DNA of 64,000 nucleotides from Jingyaoa shaoxingensis. Its GTDB lineage: Bacteria > Bacillota > Clostridia > Lachnospirales > Lachnospiraceae. The notes beneath the pieces are model-generated. The model saw only the letters and a list, made by a program, of their open reading frames with translations, did no database searches and was not told where the DNA came from. The position numbers and the translations under genes were made by a program. The DNA is taken from contig NZ_JACRSZ010000001.1 of assembly GCF_014385005.1 (NCBI RefSeq), positions 620,001-684,000 of the forward strand, read 5' to 3'. This document shows, piece after piece, positions 55,616-64,000 of the stretch (position 1 is the first letter of the stretch; the number at the start of each line of letters is the position of its first letter).

Positions 55616-57478
55616 TTATGTCAGATGGGATATCGCATCCCCAAATGTCAGGAGCTCCGGCTTCTTTTCTCCTCTGGTGAATGGATTGGCGTAAAAGAGC
55701 AGGGTTCCTTTCCTTGTTTCTGCGCCAAACCTTATCCAGTGATAGGTTTCCTGCACCGAAAAAGTAATCGTTCCATTGTATTGTCTCCATCCGTCTTTTC
55801 GTACTTCTTCCAGCAGCACCATCTTTTCCCCGTCATTCAGATAAAAAACCTGCGCATTCCGTTCTCTGGTTTTTATCTTCAGTTCGAATCCCATAATTGC
55901 GCATTGGTCCGGCAGACTGTCCCCAAAACGATATGCGCCCGGTATCCGCTCTCCGGATGCCTTATAACATTCACAGGAAAATTGCACTTCACAGTTTCTG
56001 GTTACATAAACGTGACAAGCCTGTATGCTCTTCAAAAACTGCGCCGGTGTCATCTGTTCCATATAACACCATGTAGAAGGGTCTCCCGGTTTTGGCGGCA
56101 CAGATGCATCTCCATAGCGTTCTGTCTCTTTCAGATGCACGTCACTTCCACCCACAGCACAGATCCGATGTCCGTCAGCCCACAGAAGATCTGATAAAGC
56201 CACTGCTTTTTTATTGGCTTTCTCCGCATGCTGCTTTGCATCATGTTCAAATGTGGGATTATTATCCACCTCCAGACAAGTCAGTTTTGACAACTGCAGA
56301 TCCTTATAGTTCCAGCTCCACTGATCCAGAAATGGGTGGTTCAGACTGAAGATCTCATGGTTTCCCACTTTGATCCGGTTGGCATGTCCAATCTCCTGCG
56401 TCATCTCCATCCCCGGCAACACCATGCAACTGGTCAGTGGCCACTTTTTCTGCCACACATTGTGATCGGTAACCGCGTAAAAATCCAGACCTTCTTTTTC
56501 TGCCCTGATCTTCATTTCTTTTGGAGTGTCATGCCCGTCTGACATGGTCGTATGAATATGAAGATCTCCACAGTACCAGCGGCTTGCTGCACCAAAAATC
56601 TGATCTTGTGACAATCCTTCATACTGCTCCTGTATGCCGTCTTTGTTTTTTGTTATACTTTGTATCCAGTTATATGTTGGAAATTCTTCTGAATTGTTCA
56701 GCCTCTGCCTTTTCAATATTTTTGCAAGATCTTTTACCGAATTCAGGCAAATATCCGCCTTGTTTCTGGCATTTTTTTCTTCCCCAGTCAACACCAGGCA
56801 GGTCATAATCCCCGCCTGCTGACCACAGGCAATATCTGTATAGCAGCGGTCTCCCACCAGCAATGCTTCTTCCCTGATACAACTATACTTTTCCAGCACA
56901 TATTCTGCCATCTCCGGATATGGTTTGCCCAGAAACTGTGGCTTGCGGTCTACCGCAAGAGATATCATATAACTGATTGCCCCGCAGTCCGGTAACATAA
57001 TCCCGTCCTCATACGGACAGCATAGATCCTCGTTCGTCGCATACCATGGTATCTTATTTTTCTGCAATACACGGCATACTGTTGTCAGTGTTTCATAAGT
57101 CAGTTCCCGGTTATAGGTAGTCAACACCGCTGCAATGTCTGTTTCTTCCTTTTCTGTCACGTTCAGTCCCATCCTGCGACACTCCCACAGAAATGCTCTG
57201 GTTCCAAATACAAAAATTTTCTGGTTGCCGTACTGTTTTTTCAGTACTGAGATTGCAAATGTACCGGCTGTGACAAATTCCTCTTCCGATACCCGGATTC
57301 CCCAGTTCTGAAACTTATCCACATATTCTGCCACACCTCTGGATGAATTGTTTGTAAAATAACAGCAGATTCCGTGCTGTCTGTGGATCTCTTCAATCAG
57401 TTCGGCAGCACCGTCTATAAGCTGTTTTCCCAATGCCAGGGTTCCGTCGATATCCATAATAAATAATCTTTTTTTCAT
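55616..57478 (-). CDS. HAD phosphatase - PHP phosphoesterase fusion
   Basis: 620 residues from the ATG at 57478 (a GTG at 57481 precedes it). Residues 1-255 are a NagD/HAD-IIA phosphatase (FIMDIDGTLALGK with the two Asp; FTNNSSRG; LGKPYP; LLVGDRCYTDI). Residues about 303-560 are a PHP metal-dependent phosphoesterase (YCGDLHIHTTMSDGH, AVTDHN, GGSDVHL), followed by a beta-rich end. It directly follows three sugar/phosphodiester-type ABC importer genes. A plausible job is to split an imported phosphodiester and then remove the phosphate (inference). Both active sites look complete. Confidence 0.88.
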   Translation of the reverse strand: MKKRLFIMDIDGTLALGKQLIDGAAELIEEIHRQHGICCYFTNNSSRGVAEYVDKFQNWGIRVSEEEFVTAGTFAISVLKKQYGNQKIFVFGTRAFLWECRRMGLNVTEKEETDIAAVLTTYNRELTYETLTTVCRVLQKNKIPWYATNEDLCCPYEDGIMLPDCGAISYMISLAVDRKPQFLGKPYPEMAEYVLEKYSCIREEALLVGDRCYTDIACGQQAGIMTCLVLTGEEKNARNKADICLNSVKDLAKILKRQRLNNSEEFPTYNWIQSITKNKDGIQEQYEGLSQDQIFGAASRWYCGDLHIHTTMSDGHDTPKEMKIRAEKEGLDFYAVTDHNVWQKKWPLTSCMVLPGMEMTQEIGHANRIKVGNHEIFSLNHPFLDQWSWNYKDLQLSKLTCLEVDNNPTFEHDAKQHAEKANKKAVALSDLLWADGHRICAVGGSDVHLKETERYGDASVPPKPGDPSTWCYMEQMTPAQFLKSIQACHVYVTRNCEVQFSCECYKASGERIPGAYRFGDSLPDQCAIMGFELKIKTRERNAQVFYLNDGEKMVLLEEVRKDGWRQYNGTITFSVQETYHWIRFGAETRKGTLLFYANPFTRGEKKPELLTFGDAISHLT

Positions 57479-57480
57479 CA

Positions 57481-58302
57481 CTATTTAATCCCCGAATGTA
57501 CAAAACTCTCGATAAACTGTTTCTGAAATACTACAAACAGAATCAGAAGCGGTGCGCACACCAGAAATGTAGCTGCGCTGACATCACTCCACTGTGCACC
57601 AGTCTCGAAGGACATGGCAAACATGGCAAGTCCCAGAGACAAAGGTCTTTTGGATACAGAATCTGTCATAACCAGTGGCCATAAGAAGTTATTCCACTGG
57701 TAGGATACAGAAATCATACCAAACGCCACGAACGCCGGTTTGAGCAGCGGTACATAGACTTTCGTGATAATCTGCATAAAAGATGCGCCCTCTACCTGGG
57801 CTGCCTCTTCCAGTTCATAGGGAATGGTCTTGATCGTCTGGCGAACAATCAGTGTTCCCATAGCGGATGCAAAAAACGGAAGCGCTATTCCGATCCGGCT
57901 GTCATTTAAGCCAAGTTTTACCATCAGGCTGTAGTTTGGCAGAATCAATACTTCCGGTGCAATCATCATCTGTGCCAGAAAAATCACAAAAAGTACTTTG
58001 CTTCCATAGAAGTCCATTCTGGCAAAGGCATATCCTGCAAGTGTAACCAATACCAGCTGCACCACAAGCACCAATAAGGTGATCAGAATGGTGTTGCCAT
58101 AATATTGTAAAAAAGGAACCGTCTCAAATACGTGACGGATATTTTCCAGTGTGGGTGCTGACAGCGCGAAAAGATTCAACGCTTTCCCTGATGGGATAAA
58201 TGCGGTACGGATAACCCAGATCAGAGGAATCACAGACACTGCCATCAGAATCCACATCAGAGAACGGTAAAAAATATCTCCGATACTCAATTTCTTCATC
58301 AT
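57481..58302 (-). CDS. ABC transporter permease (MalG/UgpE type)
   Basis: 273 residues, six helices, coupling loop ELEEAAQVEGASFMQIITKVYVPLLKP (EAA motif). Membrane partner of the next gene upstream. Its stop abuts the HAD-PHP start. Confidence 0.93.
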   Translation of the reverse strand: MMKKLSIGDIFYRSLMWILMAVSVIPLIWVIRTAFIPSGKALNLFALSAPTLENIRHVFETVPFLQYYGNTILITLLVLVVQLVLVTLAGYAFARMDFYGSKVLFVIFLAQMMIAPEVLILPNYSLMVKLGLNDSRIGIALPFFASAMGTLIVRQTIKTIPYELEEAAQVEGASFMQIITKVYVPLLKPAFVAFGMISVSYQWNNFLWPLVMTDSVSKRPLSLGLAMFAMSFETGAQWSDVSAATFLVCAPLLILFVVFQKQFIESFVHSGIK

Positions 58303-58354
58303 TTTTCTTTCCTCATTTTCTCATGTCTAGTACAGTTAATTTTTGTATGATGTA

Positions 58355-59308
58355 CTAGTTGTAATAAGCATGCCTGTCATCATAAAAGAATTTTACTGCT
58401 GTCACGATCAGCAGAATTCCTACCAGTATCACTGTCATTGCAGATGCTTTTCCGTTGTTCCAGTAATCAAATCCAGTCTGATAAATGTAAAACAGCAGCA
58501 TATTTGTTGCATTGCCGGGGCCACCTTTTGTCATAATATAAAGATGATCCACTGTCTTAAAGGCACTGGTCAGTGCAATGATAAATACATACATGGTAGT
58601 CGGTTTTAACAATGGCCATGTGATGGCTTTGAATCTGCGAAATCCGGTTGCTCCGTCGATCTCTGCTGCTTCAAACACTTCTTTTGAAATGCCGTTTAAT
58701 CCGGCAATATAAAATAACATCAGATAGCCTGCCTGTTTCCAGATCAGCATAACAATAATTGCCCAGATTGCAGTCTTTCCGTCTGCCAGAAGCCGCCAGC
58801 TGGAATTAATGTATCCCAAAAGTCCATAAATCGGTGTATAGATAAACATCCAGATATTGGCTGCCGCTACCAGAGGAATAAAGGTCGGATAGATGAATCC
58901 GATTCTGGTCACGGTCTTTCCCCATTTTCCAAGAGAATTGGAAAAGGATGCCATTGCCACACCCAGTAAAATGCTGGCCGGAACCGTCACCACTGCAATC
59001 AGAAGATTGTTCTTCATACATTCCCAGAATACCGGATCCATAAGCAGTGCCTGATAATTTGCCAGTCCTGTAAATACCGGCTGTACCGTAGACAGATCAT
59101 CTTTGTAAAAACTGGAAATCAGACTCTGTATAATCGGATATACGGTAAAGATCCCCAGAAATATCAGTGATGGCAGTAATAACAGCCATGCACGGAAACT
59201 GTTTTTCCATTTTTTCTTTCTTGCCCGTTCCTGAATCACAGTCAGGGACACACGAGATGTCCCTGACTGTATCATTGGACCGGTAAGTACCTGCTGCGCT
59301 GTACTCAT
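58355..59308 (-). CDS. ABC transporter permease (MalF/UgpA type)
   Basis: 317 residues with a cytoplasmic N-terminal extension and six helices; coupling loop EVFEAAEIDGATGFRRFKAITWP. It forms the channel with the MalG-type partner. No ATPase gene is present, so a shared MsmX-like ATPase elsewhere is expected. Confidence 0.93.
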   Translation of the reverse strand: MSTAQQVLTGPMIQSGTSRVSLTVIQERARKKKWKNSFRAWLLLLPSLIFLGIFTVYPIIQSLISSFYKDDLSTVQPVFTGLANYQALLMDPVFWECMKNNLLIAVVTVPASILLGVAMASFSNSLGKWGKTVTRIGFIYPTFIPLVAAANIWMFIYTPIYGLLGYINSSWRLLADGKTAIWAIIVMLIWKQAGYLMLFYIAGLNGISKEVFEAAEIDGATGFRRFKAITWPLLKPTTMYVFIIALTSAFKTVDHLYIMTKGGPGNATNMLLFYIYQTGFDYWNNGKASAMTVILVGILLIVTAVKFFYDDRHAYYN

Positions 59309-59320
59309 ATAGTCCTCCTG

Positions 59321-60625
59321 TTATCTGTATGCCTGAAGAATACCATCCGCGGTCTGCTGTGCGGCTGCCAGTGCTGTTTCCACATCTTGCTGATCTGTCA
59401 TTACATAAGAGATTGCGTCATCAATGGCTTTCTGGACTTCAGCCTGATTATATGTAGATAATTCTGCATATCCATATTCCAGCTGGTCTCTTGCCACCAG
59501 ACAGTATGGAAATTCTTCTGCGTACTGTTTCATTCTGTCTGTTTCGTAAGCGCTTGGTCTGGTTGCCACATATCCAGTATCAATGCTCCACTGAGCTACA
59601 CGTTCATCGTCGGTCATCCATTTGATGAAGTCAAAGGCTGCCTGCTGGCGTTCTTCGGATACACCCTTGAAGATATAGAAGTTACCGCCGCCTGTCGGAG
59701 AACCGAAGGATTCATTTTCCGGCAGCATGGCTACACCAAAATCAAAGGTTGCATTGTTTTTCACATTGGTCAGGTTACCGGTTGTGTGGTACATCATGGC
59801 TGTTTTTCCTTCCAGGAAATCAGAAGGTGTAGTTGCCCATGCTACGATACCGGATGGCTGTGAACCGTTCTCTGACAGACTCTTCCAGAACTTCAGTCCC
59901 TTCGCTGTACGTTCATCATCATAATAAGTTTCTGTACCGGTATCATTCATCAGGTTAAAACCACTCTGCTGTACACAGAAAGTCTGGAGCATCCAATATG
60001 CATATCCATCAGAAGGAATCTGAATTCCGTACTGGGTGGTCTGTCCGTTTTCGGTAATCGTCAGCTTCTGCGCATCTTCATACAGTTCATCCCATGTTGT
60101 AGGCGGCTGTTCCGGATCCAGTCCGGCTGCTTCAAATGCATCTTTATTGTAGTAAAGAACTATAGTACTTCTCTGCCATGGAATACCGTAAGTGGTTTCT
60201 CCGTCACGGCTGTTCATCATGAATCCATCGTAGAATCCATCCAGCCACTGCTGATCCTCTTCTGTGGTGCAGAAGCTGTCAATATCTGCAATGGCATCCA
60301 TAGCCAGAAGGGAATATAAATCTATGGAAAACATGATTGCCAGATCCGGTGTATTCCCGCCTTTGATGGCTGCCTGTACCTTTGTTCTGGTATCTGCATA
60401 ACTTCCTGCATAAACCGGATTAATGGTAATATTCGGATTCTCTTCATGATACTGTGCACACAGATCATCAATCAGTGCATCCGGTCCGCCTCCTACGGAA
60501 ACCGGGAAATACATGGTCAGCTCCATTGGTTCTGTTGTTGTCGTTTCTTCCTGTGCAAATCCTGTGGTTCCAAGGCTGCCTGCCAGCATCGTTCCTGCCA
60601 AAAGCATACAAATTTTTTTCTTCAT
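59321..60625 (-). CDS. ABC transporter substrate-binding protein (UgpB-like)
   Basis: 434 residues, cluster-B extracellular solute-binding protein. Signal peptide MKKKICMLLAGTMLAGSLGT followed by GFAQEE, with no lipobox Cys, unusual for a Gram-positive binding protein. Fold markers LDPEQPPTTWDELYEDAQKL and SPTGGGNFYIFKGVSEERQQ resemble the glycerol-phosphate binder UgpB. Leads the operon with two permeases and the HAD-PHP enzyme, which supports an organophosphate ligand; a sugar is possible. Confidence 0.9.
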   Translation of the reverse strand: MKKKICMLLAGTMLAGSLGTTGFAQEETTTTEPMELTMYFPVSVGGGPDALIDDLCAQYHEENPNITINPVYAGSYADTRTKVQAAIKGGNTPDLAIMFSIDLYSLLAMDAIADIDSFCTTEEDQQWLDGFYDGFMMNSRDGETTYGIPWQRSTIVLYYNKDAFEAAGLDPEQPPTTWDELYEDAQKLTITENGQTTQYGIQIPSDGYAYWMLQTFCVQQSGFNLMNDTGTETYYDDERTAKGLKFWKSLSENGSQPSGIVAWATTPSDFLEGKTAMMYHTTGNLTNVKNNATFDFGVAMLPENESFGSPTGGGNFYIFKGVSEERQQAAFDFIKWMTDDERVAQWSIDTGYVATRPSAYETDRMKQYAEEFPYCLVARDQLEYGYAELSTYNQAEVQKAIDDAISYVMTDQQDVETALAAAQQTADGILQAYR

Positions 60626-60739
60626 CTTTTTCTCCTCTCCTGATCGTTATCAGATAAGCCAAGTATAAAGAAAAAAGTTCTGCCCTACTATCATGGTGGG
60701 GTAAAACTTTTGTAAAGCTTCAGAAAAGCAAAGTAAAAA

Positions 60740-60779
60740 ACATGTAAAAAATCGCCAGTCATTTTTCATGATCTGGCGA
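60740..60779 (-). terminator. Terminator of the GGDEF-EAL gene
   Basis: TCGCCAGATCAT / ATGACTGGCGA followed by TTTTTT on the minus strand, 30 bases after the stop. A second hairpin (AAAAGTT...CCC / GGG...AACTTTT, about 60676-60715) lies in the leader of the ABC operon. Confidence 0.75.
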
Positions 60780-60809
60780 CTTCGCTTTTGGTCTGCATGT
60801 TATTTTAAT

Positions 60810-62792
60810 TTATGATGCTTTTCTCTTTTCTTTTACTGCTTCTTCAAACTCCCGCATACAGATCGGCCGGTAATAGTAATATCCCTGCAATTCATCACAG
60901 CCTTCCTGAATCAGAAAATCTGCAGCCTCCTTTGTCTCTACTCCTTCGCAGACAATACTTTTTCCGGTCCGCTTCAGCAGATGGAAGATCTCCTGCAATA
61001 CGATGCGACCTTTTTCCGTCAGGCTACCGTCCAGAAAGCTCTTATCGATCTTCACTTCATCAAAGGCAATATCTTTCAGTGTATTCAGAGATGAATATCC
61101 GGAACCAAAATCATCCATGGAGATACGAATATGGTATGCGTGAAGGATGCTGATCATCCCATTTACTGCATCTCGGTTTCGTATATAGGCACTTTCGGTA
61201 ATTTCAAAAATAAGATATCTGGTATCTATCTCGTATTTGTTAATGATATCCAGCAGTTTTTTCGTAAATCCCTCAATATCCCGGAAGTGAAACGGGGAAA
61301 TATTCAGAGACAGTGTCACTGGCTGTGTCCGGCATTCACGCTGGCTGACCATCCACTGAAACGCTTTTTCATACACATAAAAATCCAGTGCTTCCACTTT
61401 TCCACATTCTTCCAAAACTGATATAAATTTGTTTGGTCCCAAGATTGCTCCATCTGACCTCTGCCAGCGCACCAGCACCTCCGCACTGGTGATGCTTTCA
61501 TCCATTCCGGAAATCTTTGGCTGAAAATACAGAATGAATTCTTCTTTCTCCAGTGCACTCTGGAAAGAATGCAGTACATCTGCCCGCAGTAATTCTGCAT
61601 GTGCCAGTTCTTCGGTATAGGCACAGATGCCATCCACCTGCTCCTTTGCTTTTCTTCTGGCGGTATTGGTATGAGAAATAATCTTTTCTGTATCCTCCTC
61701 TCGGTTCAAATCGTAATAAACGCCTGTATTCATAGAGAAATATTCTACTGGATATTTTCCCTGCACCTCATTGGCCAGAATCTGGTTATTCTTCGCAACC
61801 ATTTTCAGACAGGAATCCAGAGCTTCTCCTGTCACATCCACTACTGCCACAAATACATCGGAATGAAATCGACTGGTAAAAACTACTTTTGGAAATAACT
61901 CCAGTCTTTTCCATATAAACTGTAAAATCTCATTTCCCATCTGATAGCCCCAAAATTCATTGATCAGATGAAAATCCTTCACATCCATTAGCAGCAGCAT
62001 GTAAGTCTTATGTTCTTCTCCATTATTCTTTAAGGTAAATAACTTGCCTGCCAGTTCACTGACAGAAATGATCTGTCCTACATCACTGACTCCCCTGCAC
62101 TGAATCTGTTCCTGACTGCTTCCGCTCTTTTTAAATGCTTTGTCCCGGTACATTTTTTCATCGGCATGTTTCATCAGATCCTGCACCAGATAATAATGAT
62201 TCTTATAGCTGACTTCATAACCTACCGCATAACTGATCTCATGTTCTGCCTGTGTATTGTATACATCTACATTTCTTTGAAGTTCCATATTCATCTTTTC
62301 AAGTTCATCCAGAGATGTATGCTCCTGTACAATCACGAACTCATCTCCGCCATATCTGGCCAGGAAACTGTTTTCCGTCAGAATTCTGGTCAGAAAGGAT
62401 GCAAATGTTTTAATAAAACGGTCTCCTTCATCATGTCCGAAGGTATCATTGATATACTTCAGCCCGTTCATATCAAACATCATAATACCCACATCCAGAG
62501 TATCATCCAGTTCCTGGATCTGGTTCAGCTTTTTCTCCAATGCCTTTTTATTATGAATTCCCACTGCGTCAGTGGCTTCGCTCTGCACCATATTCTGCAC
62601 ATAATCCTTCAGTGCCAGTGTCAGGGCACATCCAAGAAGTGCAATGGTAACCAGAATGATCCGCACCAGCAATGCAACTGTCGTATCGTAATGAATGAGG
62701 TTATCCAGATGAAATGCCACAACAAGCAAAAACAGCAGGAATAATACCAGCTGTGCATTGCAAAAGTTTATAATTTTTTTGTTAAATTTCAC
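60810..62792 (-). CDS. c-di-GMP enzyme: GGDEF - degenerate GGDEF - EAL
   Basis: 660 residues. TM1 about 12-28 and TM2 about 38-62 with a very short outer loop. GGDEF domain 1 has intact YGGDEF (148-152); a second GGDEF-like domain (about 240-390) has SRFHSDVF in place of the motif. The EAL domain from about 410 has AEVLVRW for E-A-L, NISPFHFRD, DDFGSGYSSL and EGVET, so metal ligands look preserved. It could both make and break c-di-GMP. It begins 20 bases after feoA. Confidence 0.93.
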   Translation of the reverse strand: MKFNKKIINFCNAQLVLFLLFLLVVAFHLDNLIHYDTTVALLVRIILVTIALLGCALTLALKDYVQNMVQSEATDAVGIHNKKALEKKLNQIQELDDTLDVGIMMFDMNGLKYINDTFGHDEGDRFIKTFASFLTRILTENSFLARYGGDEFVIVQEHTSLDELEKMNMELQRNVDVYNTQAEHEISYAVGYEVSYKNHYYLVQDLMKHADEKMYRDKAFKKSGSSQEQIQCRGVSDVGQIISVSELAGKLFTLKNNGEEHKTYMLLLMDVKDFHLINEFWGYQMGNEILQFIWKRLELFPKVVFTSRFHSDVFVAVVDVTGEALDSCLKMVAKNNQILANEVQGKYPVEYFSMNTGVYYDLNREEDTEKIISHTNTARRKAKEQVDGICAYTEELAHAELLRADVLHSFQSALEKEEFILYFQPKISGMDESITSAEVLVRWQRSDGAILGPNKFISVLEECGKVEALDFYVYEKAFQWMVSQRECRTQPVTLSLNISPFHFRDIEGFTKKLLDIINKYEIDTRYLIFEITESAYIRNRDAVNGMISILHAYHIRISMDDFGSGYSSLNTLKDIAFDEVKIDKSFLDGSLTEKGRIVLQEIFHLLKRTGKSIVCEGVETKEAADFLIQEGCDELQGYYYYRPICMREFEEAVKEKRKAS

Positions 62793-62812
62793 GTTTTTTC
62801 TCCCTGCTCTTT

Positions 62813-63031
62813 TTATTCTGCAACCAGAATCACATTCTGTGCCAGACGCTTCTCGATCCCGATTTTGCTCTCTCTGATCAGCACAACAAAATATCCGTGA
62901 AGCTCAGACAACACCTCCACCGTACTTCCTACTGTAAATCCAAGTGTCTCCAGATAATGCTTCTGCCTTTCCAGACCGCAGACCTTGGCTATGGTATATG
63001 CTTTATGAAACTCTGCCAGATTCAATGGCAT
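62813..63031 (-). CDS. feoA: FeoA-type ferrous iron transport protein
   Basis: 72 residues, SH3-like FeoA domain: IAKVCGLERQKHYLETLGFTVGSTVEVLSELHGYFVVLI...ESKIGIEKRLAQNVIL spans the fold in order. FeoA assists the Fe2+ transporter FeoB, but no feoB is adjacent. Preceded by a DtxR-like operator. Confidence 0.88.
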   Translation of the reverse strand: MPLNLAEFHKAYTIAKVCGLERQKHYLETLGFTVGSTVEVLSELHGYFVVLIRESKIGIEKRLAQNVILVAE

Positions 63032-63065
63032 GACAACACCTCACTGTTCATTAGCGACTTATAAA

Positions 63066-63083
63066 AGTTAGTTTTTGCTAACT
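63066..63083. promoter_or_regulatory. DtxR/IdeR-like iron operator upstream of feoA
   Basis: Perfect inverted repeat AGTTAG-TTTTTG-CTAACT, the core shape of DtxR/IdeR-type sites, 35 bp before feoA. Suggests iron-dependent repression of feoA and perhaps the GGDEF-EAL gene. Confidence 0.65.
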
Positions 63084-63140
63084 ATGAATGTACCATGTTT
63101 TTTCTTATCTGTAAATAGGTTTTCGGTAGAATGTGACAGA

Positions 63141-63188
63141 AAAAAGGAATTTGCGCCGAAATATTTCGTTCTGCGCAAATTCCTTTTT
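63141..63188. terminator. Strong bidirectional terminator
   Basis: A 16-bp perfect stem AAAAAGGAATTTGCGC / GCGCAAATTCCTTTTT. On the minus strand it ends the 63252 gene and separates it from feoA. Confidence 0.85.
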
Positions 63189-63210
63189 ACATCTTATAAC
63201 TCATACCTTT

Positions 63211-63240
63211 CGCAGCAAGAATGCCGAGGCATTCTTGAAT
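63211..63240 (-). repeat. Structured dispersed repeat, partial copy 4
   Basis: Only the first hairpin (CAAGAATGCC...GGCATTCTTG plus CTGCGA) of the family is present, on the minus strand, 12 bases after a stop codon. Either a decayed copy or the hairpin used on its own. Confidence 0.6.
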
Positions 63241-63251
63241 GTAATGAAAAT

Positions 63252-64000
63252 CTATTGTCTCACATCCACCAACTGGATCGGATCTGCATTTGGACTATTC
63301 AGGCTTGCACCATATCCCGATACTTCCAGATACATCCGTCCAAGATCTTCTTCATTGACAATCCAGGCCACGTTCACCTCTGTGCTTTCACCTGCTGCCA
63401 GACTGGAAATGTAGTTCTTCCCGATATCACTCTGGCTGTCATAATACTGCATTCCGCCATCTATATTCAGCCCGCCGTCCCACTGTACGTAATCATAATC
63501 CTCTCCAGACTGGTTCATATAATCCTTTTCCTGATATCCATCATCTGTCTGATTCAGCAGAGACAGCCTAATATAGTAATGGATATTTTCCAAATCCTGG
63601 TCACTATGGTTTGTAACTGTCAGAGTAGCGTATACCAGTTTTGCTGAGAAGCTCTCTGTTCTTACCACTTCATCCAGTGTATCCACACCATCACCGCATT
63701 TGACATAAGTTGCTTCGTTGTCTTTTAATTTTTCATTTTCATCTAATCTGTCTTTCCATTCATCCGGAATATACGCTTCATTCAGTAATGAGAAATCATC
63801 TGATACCTGCACGCTGTCTACCTTCAGGCTCACCTTACTCTCTGCTGTCTGATTTCCCTGTGCATCCTCTGTTAAGTAACCATCTTTATATATCTCTTCT
63901 CCCATCGTATAAATGTGCAGTTTATCTGCCGTCACCACGGTATCATATGCCGGAAGTTCTGATCCATCACCTTCTGCCAATGCAGCGTTTTCATTTTCTA
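63252..64000 (-). CDS. DUF5067/DUF4352-like secreted protein, N-terminus outside window
   Basis: The frame is open to the right edge (ENENAALAEGDGSELPAYD...), so start and signal peptide are missing. The visible part is beta-rich: KVSLKVDSVQVSDDFSLL, a middle domain with LVYATLTVTNHSDQDLENI (the 'NxSxxxl' pattern of extracellular immunoglobulin-like DUF4352/DUF5067 domains), and VNVAWIVNEEDLGRMYLEVSG near the end. Probably a lipoprotein. Ends before a structured repeat and a terminator. Confidence 0.7.
   Translation of the reverse strand, partial: ENENAALAEGDGSELPAYDTVVTADKLHIYTMGEEIYKDGYLTEDAQGNQTAESKVSLKVDSVQVSDDFSLLNEAYIPDEWKDRLDENEKLKDNEATYVKCGDGVDTLDEVVRTESFSAKLVYATLTVTNHSDQDLENIHYYIRLSLLNQTDDGYQEKDYMNQSGEDYDYVQWDGGLNIDGGMQYYDSQSDIGKNYISSLAAGESTEVNVAWIVNEEDLGRMYLEVSGYGASLNSPNADPIQLVDVRQ

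Overview
The window looks like a chromosomal segment of a gut Lachnospiraceae (Bacillota), most likely close to Blautia/Ruminococcus. The basis is AT-leaning Gram-positive promoters, strong AGGAGG-type ribosome sites, an anaerobe gene set (ATP-type PEP carboxykinase, NhaC, MATE pumps, PdxST, FeoA) and the character of the proteins; no 16S gene is present to confirm it. Nearly all genes lie on the minus strand. I see no rRNA, tRNA or CRISPR array.

Region by region: 1-7.6 kb is housekeeping (RluA-type pseudouridine synthase, ispD, a lipoprotein, purC, and the vitamin B6 locus with pdxR divergent from pdxST). 7.7-14.2 kb is the F-type ATP synthase operon in the order a-c-b-(delta-alpha)-gamma-beta-epsilon, with delta and alpha fused in one reading frame. 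14.4-16.9 kb is an amino-acid-type ABC transporter whose binding protein is circularly permuted. 16.9-23.1 kb is an eroded mobile island bounded by two nested pairs of 57-bp direct repeats. It holds the C-terminus of an IS1634-like transposase, a GC-rich two-component system with a secreted repeat protein, and a truncated Sel1-DUF1883 / GrpE-like / Hsp70 cluster. 23.3-32.6 kb has two MATE pumps, an IS200/IS605 element (tnpA+tnpB), small-molecule enzymes, dispersed structured repeats and a nested 111-bp MITE.

32.7-41.7 kb is a defence island: a type I restriction-modification operon (hsdM-hsdS-...-hsdR-recombinase) that carries inside it a three-gene, ATGA-coupled module. The module has a DUF3990-like ADP-ribosyltransferase, an unknown partner and a NADAR-family N-glycosidase. 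A start-less third target-recognition cassette and a tyrosine recombinase suggest that hsdS specificity is shuffled. The ART-NADAR module is my leading candidate for an incompletely described system, probably a toxin-antitoxin or abortive-infection unit working with the R-M system.

41.8-64 kb returns to metabolism and transport: an Rpn-type remnant, a broken hydroxyacid dehydrogenase, MATE, a TRIC-like channel, uraA-upp, a C39-like peptidase, NhaC, a large acidic secreted protein, a COG0523 GTPase, pckA, an ECF sigma/anti-sigma pair, an ABC importer of UgpB/A/E type with an unusual HAD-PHP double phosphoesterase, a GGDEF-GGDEF-EAL protein, FeoA under a DtxR-like operator, and a partial secreted protein at the right edge.
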